Source: an archaeon (lineage in GTDB: Archaea > Thermoproteota > Thermoprotei_A > Marsarchaeales > Marsarchaeaceae). From it: 64,000 bases of DNA. Shown here one piece after another: positions 35,710-44,311 of this stretch (the stretch's first letter is position 1; each line of letters opens with the position of its first letter). The position numbers were made by a program, and so were the translations under genes. The DNA lies in the NCBI GenBank assembly GCA_021817005.1, contig JAKAWJ010000006.1, positions 23,025 through 87,024 on the forward strand, written 5' to 3'. A model generated the notes under the pieces. That model saw only the letters and a program-made list of their open reading frames with translations, did not search any database and was not told where the DNA came from.

Positions 35710-36207
35710 ATCGGTGCTTGGCGAGATACACTCCCCATATTATAGGACGGCGGGAACTTGCTCACGTCGCTCGGTGGTCAGCGAGAGCCCTGCCAATATG
35801 GTAGTTCCCCAACGCGAATCAGCAAGAATCGGAAGGCTTGAGATTCAAGCGGTGCGGCTTTGTTCATTGCCTGAAAGTAGAGTGGGCTCTCTCCCTCGAT
35901 TTGTTGCCATTATGAGCACTTGCGAGAAAAGAACCATTGCGGTTCAACTCAGGATTTGCTGTCAGGTTGCAGTCGTAGTAGTGCACCTCGCGCACCCTGC
36001 CTCGGGCGGTTGCAGACAAAGGGGTTTACGTTTCCCATAGGGGGCGCGCTCGCCTGAGCCCCCCCCCCGCGCTCCAGGCAGTTGTGACTCAGGAAGCATT
36101 TCATGTGGCGCGTATCCCTGGAAGCCATGGTTAGCCCGGCGCTGAGCCGGTTCGTCCAGACCCTCAAGAGGATTACGCGGGGGGCCGCTAACCCTAATGT
36201 ATTTGGT
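35710..36207. other. Intergenic, no supported gene
   Basis: About 500 bases. It contains a run of ten C at 36059-36068 and a GC-rich segment, but the open frames lack any family features. Confidence 0.45.
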
Positions 36208-36714
36208 TCAGGGATCGGTCTCAGGCGGAAGTGGAACGGCTGGCTCAATTCCGCTCTTGTCTTGCAAGAGCATTTCGGAGGAGACGTGGGGCGACTTGGA
36301 GCCGGAATCCTCTTGACTGCGCTGCTCATCTCCGACGCTTTCGAGCCCAAGCCCTACGTATACGTTGCAAGCTGCAATGCTTGCAACGTGCATGGGATAA
36401 ACCCCTACGTTGCTCGAAAATCCGGAAACCTGAACACGACCACTGTGCACAAAATCCAGTCCTTGAGCAGTGCTGAGTTCATAAGGCAGAATTGAGATGC
36501 GCTTGTATCCATCGCTAGCGGGCTCAACTTCTTTAGGAGCGGCTTCCGGTGAGCCGATCTCGCGCCCCAAGCCATCGCCAGTCACAAAGTGCTCAAGCTT
36601 GACATAGCGTCGACGGTTTTTCCAATCGCTAAGCCTGAGCCGGATGCTCTTCGCCATTTTGACTGGATCGAAAATCATTTGGTTCTCATCATCTGAGCCC
36701 TGTTCTGAATTCAT
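36208..36714 (-). CDS. Hypothetical protein
   Basis: 168 residues from ATG 36714; a Met at residue 13 (36678) fits a TATA-like TGTATAACG slightly better. The N-terminal half is charged (KSIRLRLSDWKNRRRYVKLEHFVTGDGL) and is the most protein-like part. The C-terminal half is Ser/Pro-rich. No signal peptide, membrane segment or motif is recognised. A perfect 10-bp inverted repeat lies inside it at 36362-36389, and the opposite strand is also open, so confidence is moderate only. Confidence 0.45.
   Translation of the reverse strand: MNSEQGSDDENQMIFDPVKMAKSIRLRLSDWKNRRRYVKLEHFVTGDGLGREIGSPEAAPKEVEPASDGYKRISILPYELSTAQGLDFVHSGRVQVSGFSSNVGVYPMHVASIAACNVYVGLGLESVGDEQRSQEDSGSKSPHVSSEMLLQDKSGIEPAVPLPPETDP
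36362..36389. repeat. Perfect 10-bp inverted repeat with 8-base loop
   Basis: ACGTTGCAAG, CTGCAATG, CTTGCAACGT. Such a stable stem in the middle of a weak open frame could be a terminator, an operator or an RNA stem. Confidence 0.6.
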
Positions 36715-36874
36715 TGCGTTATACAGCTACTCAATCTAGGGGGATAAAGTGCGCCCCGAAACTAATTGGACCTCAACGTGCGGCCGGTCTTCACCCAATC
36801 CTGAAGACAAGGGAATCTTCCCAAACGAATGAAGCAGAAAAAAAAGAGTGCGGCTGACCCGAACCGCGAGGAAT

Positions 36875-37249
36875 TCAGGCCCTAACCGTCACTTCTTCGA
36901 GTATTCCTTCCGGTGCCGAGATAAAGTCGGTGATGCGCCGCTGCCTCTCGACCCGTAGTCGCGCCTCGGTCTGAATGCCGCGCATGACTGAGAGCATCCA
37001 CTTGAACATCACGACTTGCGCCAGGTATCCTAGGGCACCGAAGAACATTGCATTCGGCCAGCTGAACCCGTAGACATCCAGGAGAACGTTGTAGATGATC
37101 CAGCCAACTATTGCGTTGACGCCGGTCACGAACACCTCCTGTTTGAGTGCGAGCCCCACCAGCCTCTGCACTAGTGTACGTTGGACATCGGTGGCCATCT
37201 GGGAGCATGATATATATGCGCGAGATGAAATAAGGATTTCCTGCCTCAT
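36875..37249 (-). CDS. Small membrane protein, function unknown
   Basis: 124 residues from ATG 37249, or 107 from ATG 37198 (MATDVQRTLVQRL). Two hydrophobic segments, about 42-58 and 64-86 (VGWIIYNVLLDVYG and MFFGALGYLAQVVMFKWML), and a charged C-terminal tail (EARLRVERQRRITDF). The long start overlaps the stop of the preceding 79-residue gene as ATGA, which argues that both are translated and coupled. A TATA-like ATATATAT lies at 37209-37217 between the two possible starts. Confidence 0.6.
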   Translation of the reverse strand: MRQEILISSRAYISCSQMATDVQRTLVQRLVGLALKQEVFVTGVNAIVGWIIYNVLLDVYGFSWPNAMFFGALGYLAQVVMFKWMLSVMRGIQTEARLRVERQRRITDFISAPEGILEEVTVRA

Positions 37250-37485
37250 GCTAAAATGCCGAAAATGGGCGCCGTGAGGGCAACAAAATTTGACCAGAAG
37301 TTTTCTTGCACACGGAGAGCCAACCGCGCCGCACTGTACCTATGGCCGGTCTCGACCAAAATTGTGACCGACCGAGCAACTGCAGCAGTGTCGGCGACCA
37401 GGTTTCCCTCTGCGCGTAATGCAGAATGAACCTGCTTGTAAGTCAAGGTTTCATACGCGAGTTGGGGCTGATCCAAGCTTGCCAA
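37246..37485 (-). CDS. Small protein of unknown function
   Basis: 79 residues from TTG 37485. It begins MASLDQPQLAYETLTYKQVHSALRAEG and has a helical middle (DTAAVARSVTILVETGHRYSAARLALRVQENFW). It might be a shortened helix-turn-helix protein, but I do not recognise it. ATGA overlap with the downstream membrane protein gene is the main evidence that it is real. Confidence 0.45.
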   Translation of the reverse strand: MASLDQPQLAYETLTYKQVHSALRAEGNLVADTAAVARSVTILVETGHRYSAARLALRVQENFWSNFVALTAPIFGILA

Positions 37486-38070
37486 TTCTGTAAACTCATG
37501 AATTAAGGAGCTGGTTCGACGCGCTGCAAGTGATCAATGGGAGTGCTCAGCTCTGCCTCCGGGGAGTCGAGTAATGAGGAGGGGTGTGGAAGACGGAAAT
37601 TCCTGAAGCGCCTGGCATGATTCGGCTCCTTACCTGAGGGTATAATATCAGTCGCCACTATGAGGCTCCGGGTTTATGAACGATAACACCTAACTGAAAG
37701 TGAAGGGCTATTCGCCGCTTTACAGGGATATCGCCGGATAATTCCTTTGCCCCGGTTCCCAAGTGATACCCCCGTTCCTGGGATTTATTACCGGTCAATT
37801 CAATAACGCGCCAGGCGACGCGTTGCGCTCAACGCTAGGATGGTCTTACACGCGGAGATTTCTAAAACTGGACTGAGCAGATACGCTATTAGATATAGTA
37901 AGCACGAATTTCGCCCTTGGAAATCGTGGCTAATTTACTCTGTAGTGAGTGCCCCGGGCGCGGGAAAGGATCAGTCCTTGAGAGCTGCTTAGTTCAGGAC
38001 AATCCTCCTAACTGGCCTTTCAACAGTGAGATAGCCCGTACGAATTGTAGTGGCTAGGAGAAGACACTTG
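37486..38070. other. Intergenic, no supported gene
   Basis: About 585 bases between divergent genes, stops in all frames, no RNA signature seen. Confidence 0.5.
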
Positions 38071-38083
38071 TAAGGCTTATAGG
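38071..38083 (+). promoter_or_regulatory. TATA-like element for site-2 protease
   Basis: TAAGGCTTATAGG, with GCTTATAG centred about 33 nt upstream of TTG 38112. Confidence 0.4.
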
Positions 38084-38111
38084 GTTCGCCTCCCGGAAAC
38101 CAAAGAGCTTA

Positions 38112-39311
38112 TTGGCGAAGGACGAAGGGGAACATAAAAGCAACAGGGCCGTTAAATTTTCGTACGGCTTGGTAACGTTAGAGAGCGAAAGAGCGGCACT
38201 TGCGCTAAAACGTCTTGCAAATAGCAGAGCTAATCTCCTTTTCGTGTATCTGGGAGTGCCCATCTTTGTCGGCCTGGGTTTGGTTGCCTTCTACCTAGTG
38301 CTGTCTAGCCTCGGTGTCTACATAGTTAGCTCTAGCGCAAGACAGGCAGCCAGCAGCATTCCGTTACAGAATTACTTGCTCATACCCGGCCTGAACACCT
38401 TTGTACCAATCTTCTATGGCTTGCTGGGTATCGTTATAGCAGTCACCGTGCATGAGGGAAGTCACGGCGTGATGTCTTGGCGGGAAGGCGTGAGCCTCGA
38501 AGGAGCTGGAGTGATACTTTTCCTATTTGTGCCTCTTGGAGCGTATGTTCGGCCATCTGAGAAGGAGCTCGAAAGTAAGAGCTCGATCCAAAAAATAAAC
38601 GTGGTTACCGCGGGCATTACGGCAAACATGATTCTTGGCGCCCTCTGCCTCGGGGTGCTCGTTCTCCTGATTTTACCTACGGTCGCGGTAGCGGCTCCTG
38701 CGGCTAGTGGCGTTCAGATTTTTTCGGTGGCTTCTGGTTCACCGGCCTCCAGAGCTGGACTATTGCCAGGCGACATAATCCGCTCGATTGCAGGCTATAA
38801 CCTCGAGAACAGCACCCAGCTAAGCCAGCTTGAGTCCACGGTGCTCAGACCAGGAGAAAATGTGAGCGTAGTTACGAGCACGGGGAAGGTCACCTATGCA
38901 GTGCTCGAAAAGGACCCCTATAACTCCTCTATCGCTATACTCGGGATTACGACTTATTCACCAGCAGAAGCGCTCTCGGAATGGAAGCACCCGACCAGTC
39001 TTTTGATTTATTTCTTGCCTGCCTCCTATTTCGCAACCCCGCTCAACCCTGCCGTAGCCAGTTCATATACCTCAAAGCTACCAGACTGGCAATCGATATC
39101 AAACACCTTTTACTGGATTTGGTGGATGAATATCAACTTGGGCATTTTCAACGCGCTTCCGGCAAACCCACTGGACGGAGGGAAAGTAATACTGGAAGTG
39201 TTTCGCAAGCTTCTGGGTTCTACGGCTCGCGCCGAAAGCGCTGCGAACGTCTTGTCGGCCATTGTATTTTCGCTTGTGTTTCTTCTCATCATACTTCCCA
39301 GGCTGCCCTGA
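38112..39311 (+). CDS. M50 site-2 protease (intramembrane zinc metalloprotease) with PDZ domain
   Basis: 399 residues. Membrane segments at about 44-72, 95-118, 165-195, near 335-345 and at the C-terminus. The zinc motif HEGSH (His114, Glu115, His118) lies in the second segment, and the third ligand motif NALPANPLDGG is near residue 350. A PDZ domain sits between them (VASGSPASRAGLLPGDIIRSI, about 205-275). S2P enzymes cut membrane-anchored regulators or remnant signal peptides. No clear substrate gene is adjacent, although the 3-TM regulator pair lies 4 kb away. The start is TTG with a TATA-like element upstream. Confidence 0.93.
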   Translation: MAKDEGEHKSNRAVKFSYGLVTLESERAALALKRLANSRANLLFVYLGVPIFVGLGLVAFYLVLSSLGVYIVSSSARQAASSIPLQNYLLIPGLNTFVPIFYGLLGIVIAVTVHEGSHGVMSWREGVSLEGAGVILFLFVPLGAYVRPSEKELESKSSIQKINVVTAGITANMILGALCLGVLVLLILPTVAVAAPAASGVQIFSVASGSPASRAGLLPGDIIRSIAGYNLENSTQLSQLESTVLRPGENVSVVTSTGKVTYAVLEKDPYNSSIAILGITTYSPAEALSEWKHPTSLLIYFLPASYFATPLNPAVASSYTSKLPDWQSISNTFYWIWWMNINLGIFNALPANPLDGGKVILEVFRKLLGSTARAESAANVLSAIVFSLVFLLIILPRLP

Positions 39312-39385
39312 AGAAGCGCGCGAGACAAGGTTTCGAGGGCAACTGGGCTTATGTCAGAGAACGGATTAATGGGCTGCCACACGCG

Positions 39386-40447
39386 ATGGATGGAATAGAG
39401 AAAAATTTCAGGAACGAAGTCGTGAGCCAGCTCGTATATTCTGAGCTCGCGAAGCGGGAACGCAACCCGAGCGTGAGGCAGGTATTGCTCAAACTTGCGG
39501 AATCTGAGCGGAGGCACGTGGAGGTCTGGAAGAAAATTGGCGGACGCAAGAATGTGCAGCTATCTCGTTTGACCCTTCGAGACAGACTGAAAGTGCTGAT
39601 CTACAGAGGATATCACAGTATTCTTGGGACGCGGCTGACAGTAAGACTTCTGGAAGCTGGAGAGCTTGGCTCGATAAAGGCGTATTACAGGCTCTTACAG
39701 GATAGCACGCTGACAGATGAAGAAAGAAGTCTGGTTAAAGGCCTAATAATCGACGAACTCGAGCATGAGGAAGCGCTTGTTGGCAAGGAATTTAGAGGAG
39801 AAGGTATCAGGGACGCCGTTTACGGGGTGAGCGACGGTTTGATTGAGGTGCTCGCGGGGTCTTCGGGTTTGGCGGGCTTCTTTACCTCGAGCACGCTTAT
39901 CGCATTAGGGGGAACAATCATTGGCGTCTCCGGGGCGCTCTCTATGGCCGTCGGAGCATATCTTTCCACGAGCTCACAGCTGGAGCTTGCGACAAGCCAA
40001 AAGTCAAAGAGCGATATCCAGTCCGAAATTGACCCCCCGTCGATTGTTAACCGTCTCAAGCTCAAGTTTATGGACGAAGGAATGACGGGTGCTGTAGCCG
40101 AGAGAATAGCGCAGGATTTGAAGGACCTAGCGCCCAGCCTGGTGACCCCGGCTTCGAACGAAAGACCTGCTAGAAGCGCCATGAACACCGGCCTCGCGTA
40201 CGTCCTAGGCGCTGCAGTTCCAGTGATTCCCTACGCAGCGGGGGTCTCCGGGCTTTCTGGTATAATCATATCTTTCGCAGCCACGGCTATTGCCACTTTT
40301 GCGGTAGGATTCATAATCGGAACTCTGAGCGATGTCAACCCTGTCCGCAAGGGGGTACAGATGGCAGCTCTTGCGATGGGCGCAGCCCTGGGCACACATT
40401 TCATAGGGATCGCGGCCTCCAGAATCCTCCACATTTCTGTCGTATAG
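39386..40447 (+). CDS. Ferritin-like domain fused to VIT1/CCC1-type iron/manganese transporter
   Basis: 353 residues from ATG 39386. Residues 1-138 are a rubrerythrin-like four-helix domain with diiron-type acidic/His residues: YSELAKRE (Glu20), ESERRH (about 39-44), LLEAGE (about 89-93) and IDELEHEE (about 122-129). Residues 140-353 are VIT1/CCC1: RDAVYGVSDGLIEVLAGSSG, a long TM1-TM2 part with GALSMAVGAYLST, a cytoplasmic metal-binding helical insert (about 195-262) and three more helices. The same architecture occurs in bacterial MbfA, which exports iron, so metal efflux or storage control is inferred. It follows the site-2 protease by 74 bases. The open frame extends upstream into the protease gene but that part is a shadow. 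Confidence 0.9.
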   Translation: MDGIEKNFRNEVVSQLVYSELAKRERNPSVRQVLLKLAESERRHVEVWKKIGGRKNVQLSRLTLRDRLKVLIYRGYHSILGTRLTVRLLEAGELGSIKAYYRLLQDSTLTDEERSLVKGLIIDELEHEEALVGKEFRGEGIRDAVYGVSDGLIEVLAGSSGLAGFFTSSTLIALGGTIIGVSGALSMAVGAYLSTSSQLELATSQKSKSDIQSEIDPPSIVNRLKLKFMDEGMTGAVAERIAQDLKDLAPSLVTPASNERPARSAMNTGLAYVLGAAVPVIPYAAGVSGLSGIIISFAATAIATFAVGFIIGTLSDVNPVRKGVQMAALAMGAALGTHFIGIAASRILHISVV

Positions 40448-41183
40448 ACTAGCCCGCCAGGAATCACATCACCAATGTGAACACCCATTCTCAGTCTAAC
40501 TCTCGATTATTTTTCGTTGAAAGAAACGCTGTAATCCCGGAGCTAAATGCGAACCTCAACCCCGCACATGACCGCGCAACGCGCGCTGTCAGCTCTACAA
40601 GGCAAGAAAGGTGTTACCCAACGTGCTTACCGCCCTCCCCCCTGAATCCACCGAAGAATTGCCGAAGTAACCGCTTTTGTATGTCTAGGACTCGCATAAC
40701 CAGAGCCTCGCTGGATTGGGTTAGGCTGAATAGCCCACAATGCCTGTAAAGATGCGAGGTCTGTAAACTTGATGGTGGCCAGTCATCGCCCGCTCTCCGT
40801 CAACTAATCCGCCGAAAAAGATTAAACGCGAGGGACAAATTTCATCCGTAACGGTAGGCGAAACTGGGCTGCTTTTTTTACCGAGCGCTTTGCGGGTCTC
40901 AACTTGGTCTGGGAGCTCCTTTAAAAAGCAAGTCGTGAATGCCATCTACTCATCCTATCCGCAATAGTTCTATCAGCTCTGAATCGCAATTGAACCGAAG
41001 CCGGTATAGCCTTAGACTAGTGAAAGTAGCTGGCCGGCTGCCGCTCTGGAGATGCCAAACAGTCCCATCAGATCAGCCAGACCAGCGCCGCGCGACACCG
41101 GGTGTTTGACGCATGTCCAAGTTTTCCCAGAGAACCGAGAGCAACAGAACCCCCGGGGTTTCGTGTTGGTTTAACTTTCACGA
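40448..41183. other. Long intergenic region, no supported gene
   Basis: About 735 bases. It has a T-run at 40873-40879 and a few short open frames on both strands (a 74-codon reverse frame at 40721-40945 is the best but unconvincing). No tRNA-like T-arm was found. Confidence 0.45.
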
Positions 41184-41193
41184 GCTTAAAATT
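41184..41193 (+). promoter_or_regulatory. TATA-like element for M20 peptidase/MFS operon
   Basis: GCTTAAAATT, centred about 26 nt upstream of ATG 41215, giving a leaderless message. Confidence 0.5.
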
Positions 41194-41214
41194 GGCCCGA
41201 GGTTGCGCCAAATA

Positions 41215-42444
41215 ATGTCTGAGAGTCCAGAAGCTAGGCTTCTTGGTGAGCTTGTTGCAGTTGATACCTCAGTACCTCCTGGGAACAATTACAGGCAGGC
41301 TCTGAAAGTCGCTGGTGAGTTGCTCGAGGCAAATGGTTTCGAGGTAAGCTATGCCGTCACTCCTCGGGAAGACGTTCAAAGGATCTTGGGAGCGTCGAGC
41401 AAGGCGGAAGGAGAGAGGGTTAACCTGGTTGCGAGGCTCGGTTCCACACCGGGAAAGACACTGCTACTCAATTCTCACATAGATGTGGTTCCCCCAGGAC
41501 CGAACTGGAGCAAAAATCCGTTCGAACTCATTCGTGAAGGCGGAAAGCTTTACGGAAGGGGAGCTTCGGATAACAAGGGCGGAGTGGCCGCAATAGTCAG
41601 TGCAGCCACGCGACTGGGCGGGCAGAACTTGAAAGGTAACCTGATAGTTGCCCTGACCTGCGACGAAGAGATTGGCGGCAGAACGGGCCTGGGATATCTG
41701 CTGGAGCAAGGACTAACTGCTGATGCCGCAATAGTGGGAGACGGGGGAATTAAGACAGTGGGAGTTGCGTCGAACGGTTGTATGCGGTTCAAGCTGAAAG
41801 TGCTGGGAAGAGCCTGTCACTCAAGCAGGAACTGGCTTGGAGTTAACGCAATCGAGAAGGCCAGTGCTGCTATACATGCGCTGGCCGAGCATAATGTCGA
41901 GCTATCCAGCCGCAGGTCAGAGGTGCCTGCCGACCCAGAGTCCGGCGTAGAGAGGTTACGCGCAAGCCTTACTGTGGCTCAGATATGGGGTGGGGTTAAA
42001 GACAATGTGGTCCCGCCCAGCTGCGAAATAGTTGTTGACCGCCGGCTGATTCCGGAAGAGAAATGGGAAGACGGCAAGCGAGAGATTGAGTCAATTCTTG
42101 AGAAATTGGCGGCGTCTGACAGGGATTTCAAGTACGAGCTCAGTTTTGATCGGCAAAACCATTTCTCATTCAAGGTGGACAGGAACGCCGAGATCGTGAC
42201 TGAGTATGCAGAAGCATGGAGCTCCGTGACTGGAGAGAGGCCGCTACTAGTAGGAGGATTGGGATGCGTGGACTCCTGCTATCTCGCGGCGAAGGAGGTT
42301 CCTGTGGTGACAGCAGGTGTAGGAAGAAGCGGTAATGGTGCACATTCCGCAGATGAATTTGTATTCGAGAAGGACTTGCAGAGCTTTTCGGCGGTGGTGG
42401 AGCGTGCTGCAACCAGATTTTTAGATGGTCCGAAAGCAAGGTAA
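41215..42444 (+). CDS. M20 family metallopeptidase (ArgE/DapE/carboxypeptidase-like)
   Basis: 409 residues from ATG 41215; longer in-frame starts precede the TATA-like element. Metal ligands and catalytic residues are present: LLNSHIDVVPPG (His and Asp), YGRGASDNKGG (bridging Asp), ALTCDEEIGG (general base Glu and ligand Glu) and GNGAHSADEF (last His). The dimerisation domain lies between about 180 and 300 (KLKVLGRACHSSRN). It hydrolyses a peptide or N-acyl amino acid. The stop TAA overlaps the ATG of an MFS transporter gene, so substrate transport and hydrolysis may be linked. Confidence 0.92.
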   Translation: MSESPEARLLGELVAVDTSVPPGNNYRQALKVAGELLEANGFEVSYAVTPREDVQRILGASSKAEGERVNLVARLGSTPGKTLLLNSHIDVVPPGPNWSKNPFELIREGGKLYGRGASDNKGGVAAIVSAATRLGGQNLKGNLIVALTCDEEIGGRTGLGYLLEQGLTADAAIVGDGGIKTVGVASNGCMRFKLKVLGRACHSSRNWLGVNAIEKASAAIHALAEHNVELSSRRSEVPADPESGVERLRASLTVAQIWGGVKDNVVPPSCEIVVDRRLIPEEKWEDGKREIESILEKLAASDRDFKYELSFDRQNHFSFKVDRNAEIVTEYAEAWSSVTGERPLLVGGLGCVDSCYLAAKEVPVVTAGVGRSGNGAHSADEFVFEKDLQSFSAVVERAATRFLDGPKAR

Positions 42445-43667
42445 TGAGTCGGCTGAATACGAACGGGCTATCAAGGGCTCTCGGGTCGCTGGACCATAAC
42501 GTCCGGCTCGTGTTCATAGCCCGCTCGCTGTCTTCGACGGGTTTCTCGTCAACCATGCCGTTTATCGCGATTTACCTTGCGGAACAACGGTCGGTTCCTC
42601 TCTACCTTGTTGGGCTCATGTATTTGATCAGTGGGGCGCTGGGATTTTTCTCTTTGGTACTGTCAGGCATAGTATCCGACAGGTTCGGCGCAAAAAGAAC
42701 TATTGTGATTGGCTACGGATTGTCCCTAGCAGGAGCCGCCTATATGAGTATTGCAGTCGCGGCTCGCCTGAACGTCTATGTGATAATACTGACCTACCCA
42801 TTTCTGACGCTACTTCGCGGGGTGTCAGTACCATCCTCGGCCGCGATCATCTCTGAAGGGAGAGGAGACGTAGTAAACCGGTTCTCCGCGCTCACCATGG
42901 CTTCCAATCTGGGTTTTGCAGTCGGTCCCGCCGTGGGAGGCGTGGTAGCACAGGCGTTTGGCTACGCGCCTCTGTTTGGGTTTAGCGCAGTGCTAATGGC
43001 CGCGTGTATCCCACTCGGTCTTGCTCTCACTGACAAAAGATTGCCTGAGTATAAGAGGCAGGCGGGCCTGAAACCTCCCATCTATGTGATCGCCTTTCTT
43101 GCGATAGTATTCCTGAGCTTTATAGTAGTAGGGCAAGATATTCAGCCATTCGCGCTCTACGCAGGGGTCTTCGATAGCGTAAGTAACAGCCTTATCGGAT
43201 TGATGTTTGCCTTTAGCGGGCTGCTTATCGTCGCTCTTCAACTTGCTGTAAACCTCGTGTTCCGCAAATGGGGAGCCTACGCATCGCTAGTTTCTGGCTC
43301 GGGCGTGGCCGCGGCTGGTTATTACCTTCTCGCAGCTTCGAAAGCCGTGCCTTACCTCTTTCTTTCGATGGCAGTTATCACGCTCGCAGAGATTCTTGTG
43401 ACGGTTCCGACTCAGGTCTGGATAGTGACCAACTCACCCCCGGAAAGGAGAGGCGCATATCAGGGGTATTATTCAGCGATGCGCAGTGGCGGAAGATCGG
43501 TTGCAGCCTGGCTGGGGTCCACGGACCTCGGGCTCTTCAGCCAAAACCCTGCTTACGCGTGGTACATAATCGTGGGACTGGCGGTTGCTGGAGGACTGGC
43601 TTACTTGGGTCATCTGCGCTTTTTCGGCTCCGGAAATCAAAAAAGTCGGGCGCCCCCTTGGCAATGA
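42444..43667 (+). CDS. Major facilitator superfamily transporter
   Basis: 407 residues with about 12 hydrophobic segments. The MFS loop between helices 2 and 3 reads GIVSDRFGAKRTIVIGYG (D-R-x-G-x-R/K-R signature), and PPERRGAYQGYYSAMRSGGR lies in the second half. ATG 42444 overlaps the M20 stop by one base (TAATG). The substrate is unknown; drug efflux or peptide/amino acid export types both fit. Confidence 0.9.
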   Translation: MSRLNTNGLSRALGSLDHNVRLVFIARSLSSTGFSSTMPFIAIYLAEQRSVPLYLVGLMYLISGALGFFSLVLSGIVSDRFGAKRTIVIGYGLSLAGAAYMSIAVAARLNVYVIILTYPFLTLLRGVSVPSSAAIISEGRGDVVNRFSALTMASNLGFAVGPAVGGVVAQAFGYAPLFGFSAVLMAACIPLGLALTDKRLPEYKRQAGLKPPIYVIAFLAIVFLSFIVVGQDIQPFALYAGVFDSVSNSLIGLMFAFSGLLIVALQLAVNLVFRKWGAYASLVSGSGVAAAGYYLLAASKAVPYLFLSMAVITLAEILVTVPTQVWIVTNSPPERRGAYQGYYSAMRSGGRSVAAWLGSTDLGLFSQNPAYAWYIIVGLAVAGGLAYLGHLRFFGSGNQKSRAPPWQ

Positions 43668-43833
43668 CCTCAGGCAAACCCTGCACCCCAGTCAGGTATT
43701 CTCCCGAAAAATAATTGGGATCGTTACGTTCTGGAGGTAGCAGCCTTTCGGAGCCTGTTCCAGAGCCCGGTAGCAGAGCTGGAGACGCAAATGCACGCGT
43801 CAGCCGGAACCCCAATGCGTTTCAGGTCGACAA

Positions 43834-43843
43834 ACATAAATAC
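43834..43843 (+). promoter_or_regulatory. TATA-like element for A-type carrier
   Basis: ACATAAATAC, centred about 28 nt upstream of ATG 43867. Confidence 0.45.
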
Positions 43844-43866
43844 CGAGAACGCGATTAAATGTGGTT

Positions 43867-44208
43867 ATGCAGAAGCTGAGTCCTATCTTTGAACTTTCGC
43901 CAGCGGCGAAGATGAAACTGTCTGAGGTTCTTTCCAAGCAGTCCCCCGAGAGTTTAGTGAGAGTGGAACTTGTAGAAAGTGGGGGTTGCGGCTGCGGAGG
44001 GCCGGGTTACGCAATGAGCATCGTCAGGGCCGCACCGGCTACCGATGTCGTAGAAGACTTGGAGGGTGTAAAGCTTTCTGTCCCTTCGGAGTTTGTGGAC
44101 GCTGTGCGTGGCTCCAAGATTGATTATGTGGAATCCCTCGAGCGAAGCGGCTTCGTAATCGATAACCCGAATTTCGCAGGCAGTTCCTGCGGATGCGGCG
44201 GCCACTAG
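43867..44208 (+). CDS. A-type iron-sulfur carrier (IscA/ErpA/HesB family)
   Basis: 113 residues from ATG 43867 (GTG 43861 is also in frame). FELSPAAKMKLSEVLSKQ is the family start. Three-Cys pattern: ESGGCGCGGPGYAM in the first loop and SSCGCGGH at the C-terminus, compared with the usual single Cys plus C-x-C. The C-terminal C-G-C is intact; the first Cys site is doubled. It delivers Fe-S clusters to apo-proteins. Fe-S proteins in this window include the Rieske fusion and PyrK. Single gene with its own TATA-like element. Confidence 0.85.
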   Translation: MQKLSPIFELSPAAKMKLSEVLSKQSPESLVRVELVESGGCGCGGPGYAMSIVRAAPATDVVEDLEGVKLSVPSEFVDAVRGSKIDYVESLERSGFVIDNPNFAGSSCGCGGH

Positions 44209-44311
44209 AGCCCGAAGACCCAAACAACAAATACGCTCTCCTGCAGCCCCAGATACCCTCCCAAAGTTATCTCCTTGCCACCCTCGGTATAGGCGGAGCT
44301 TGGCCTGGACT

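Noticed and set aside
38981..39385. Upstream extension of the ferritin-VIT1 frame
   Set aside because: It lies inside the site-2 protease gene in another frame and has no ferritin similarity before ATG 39386.
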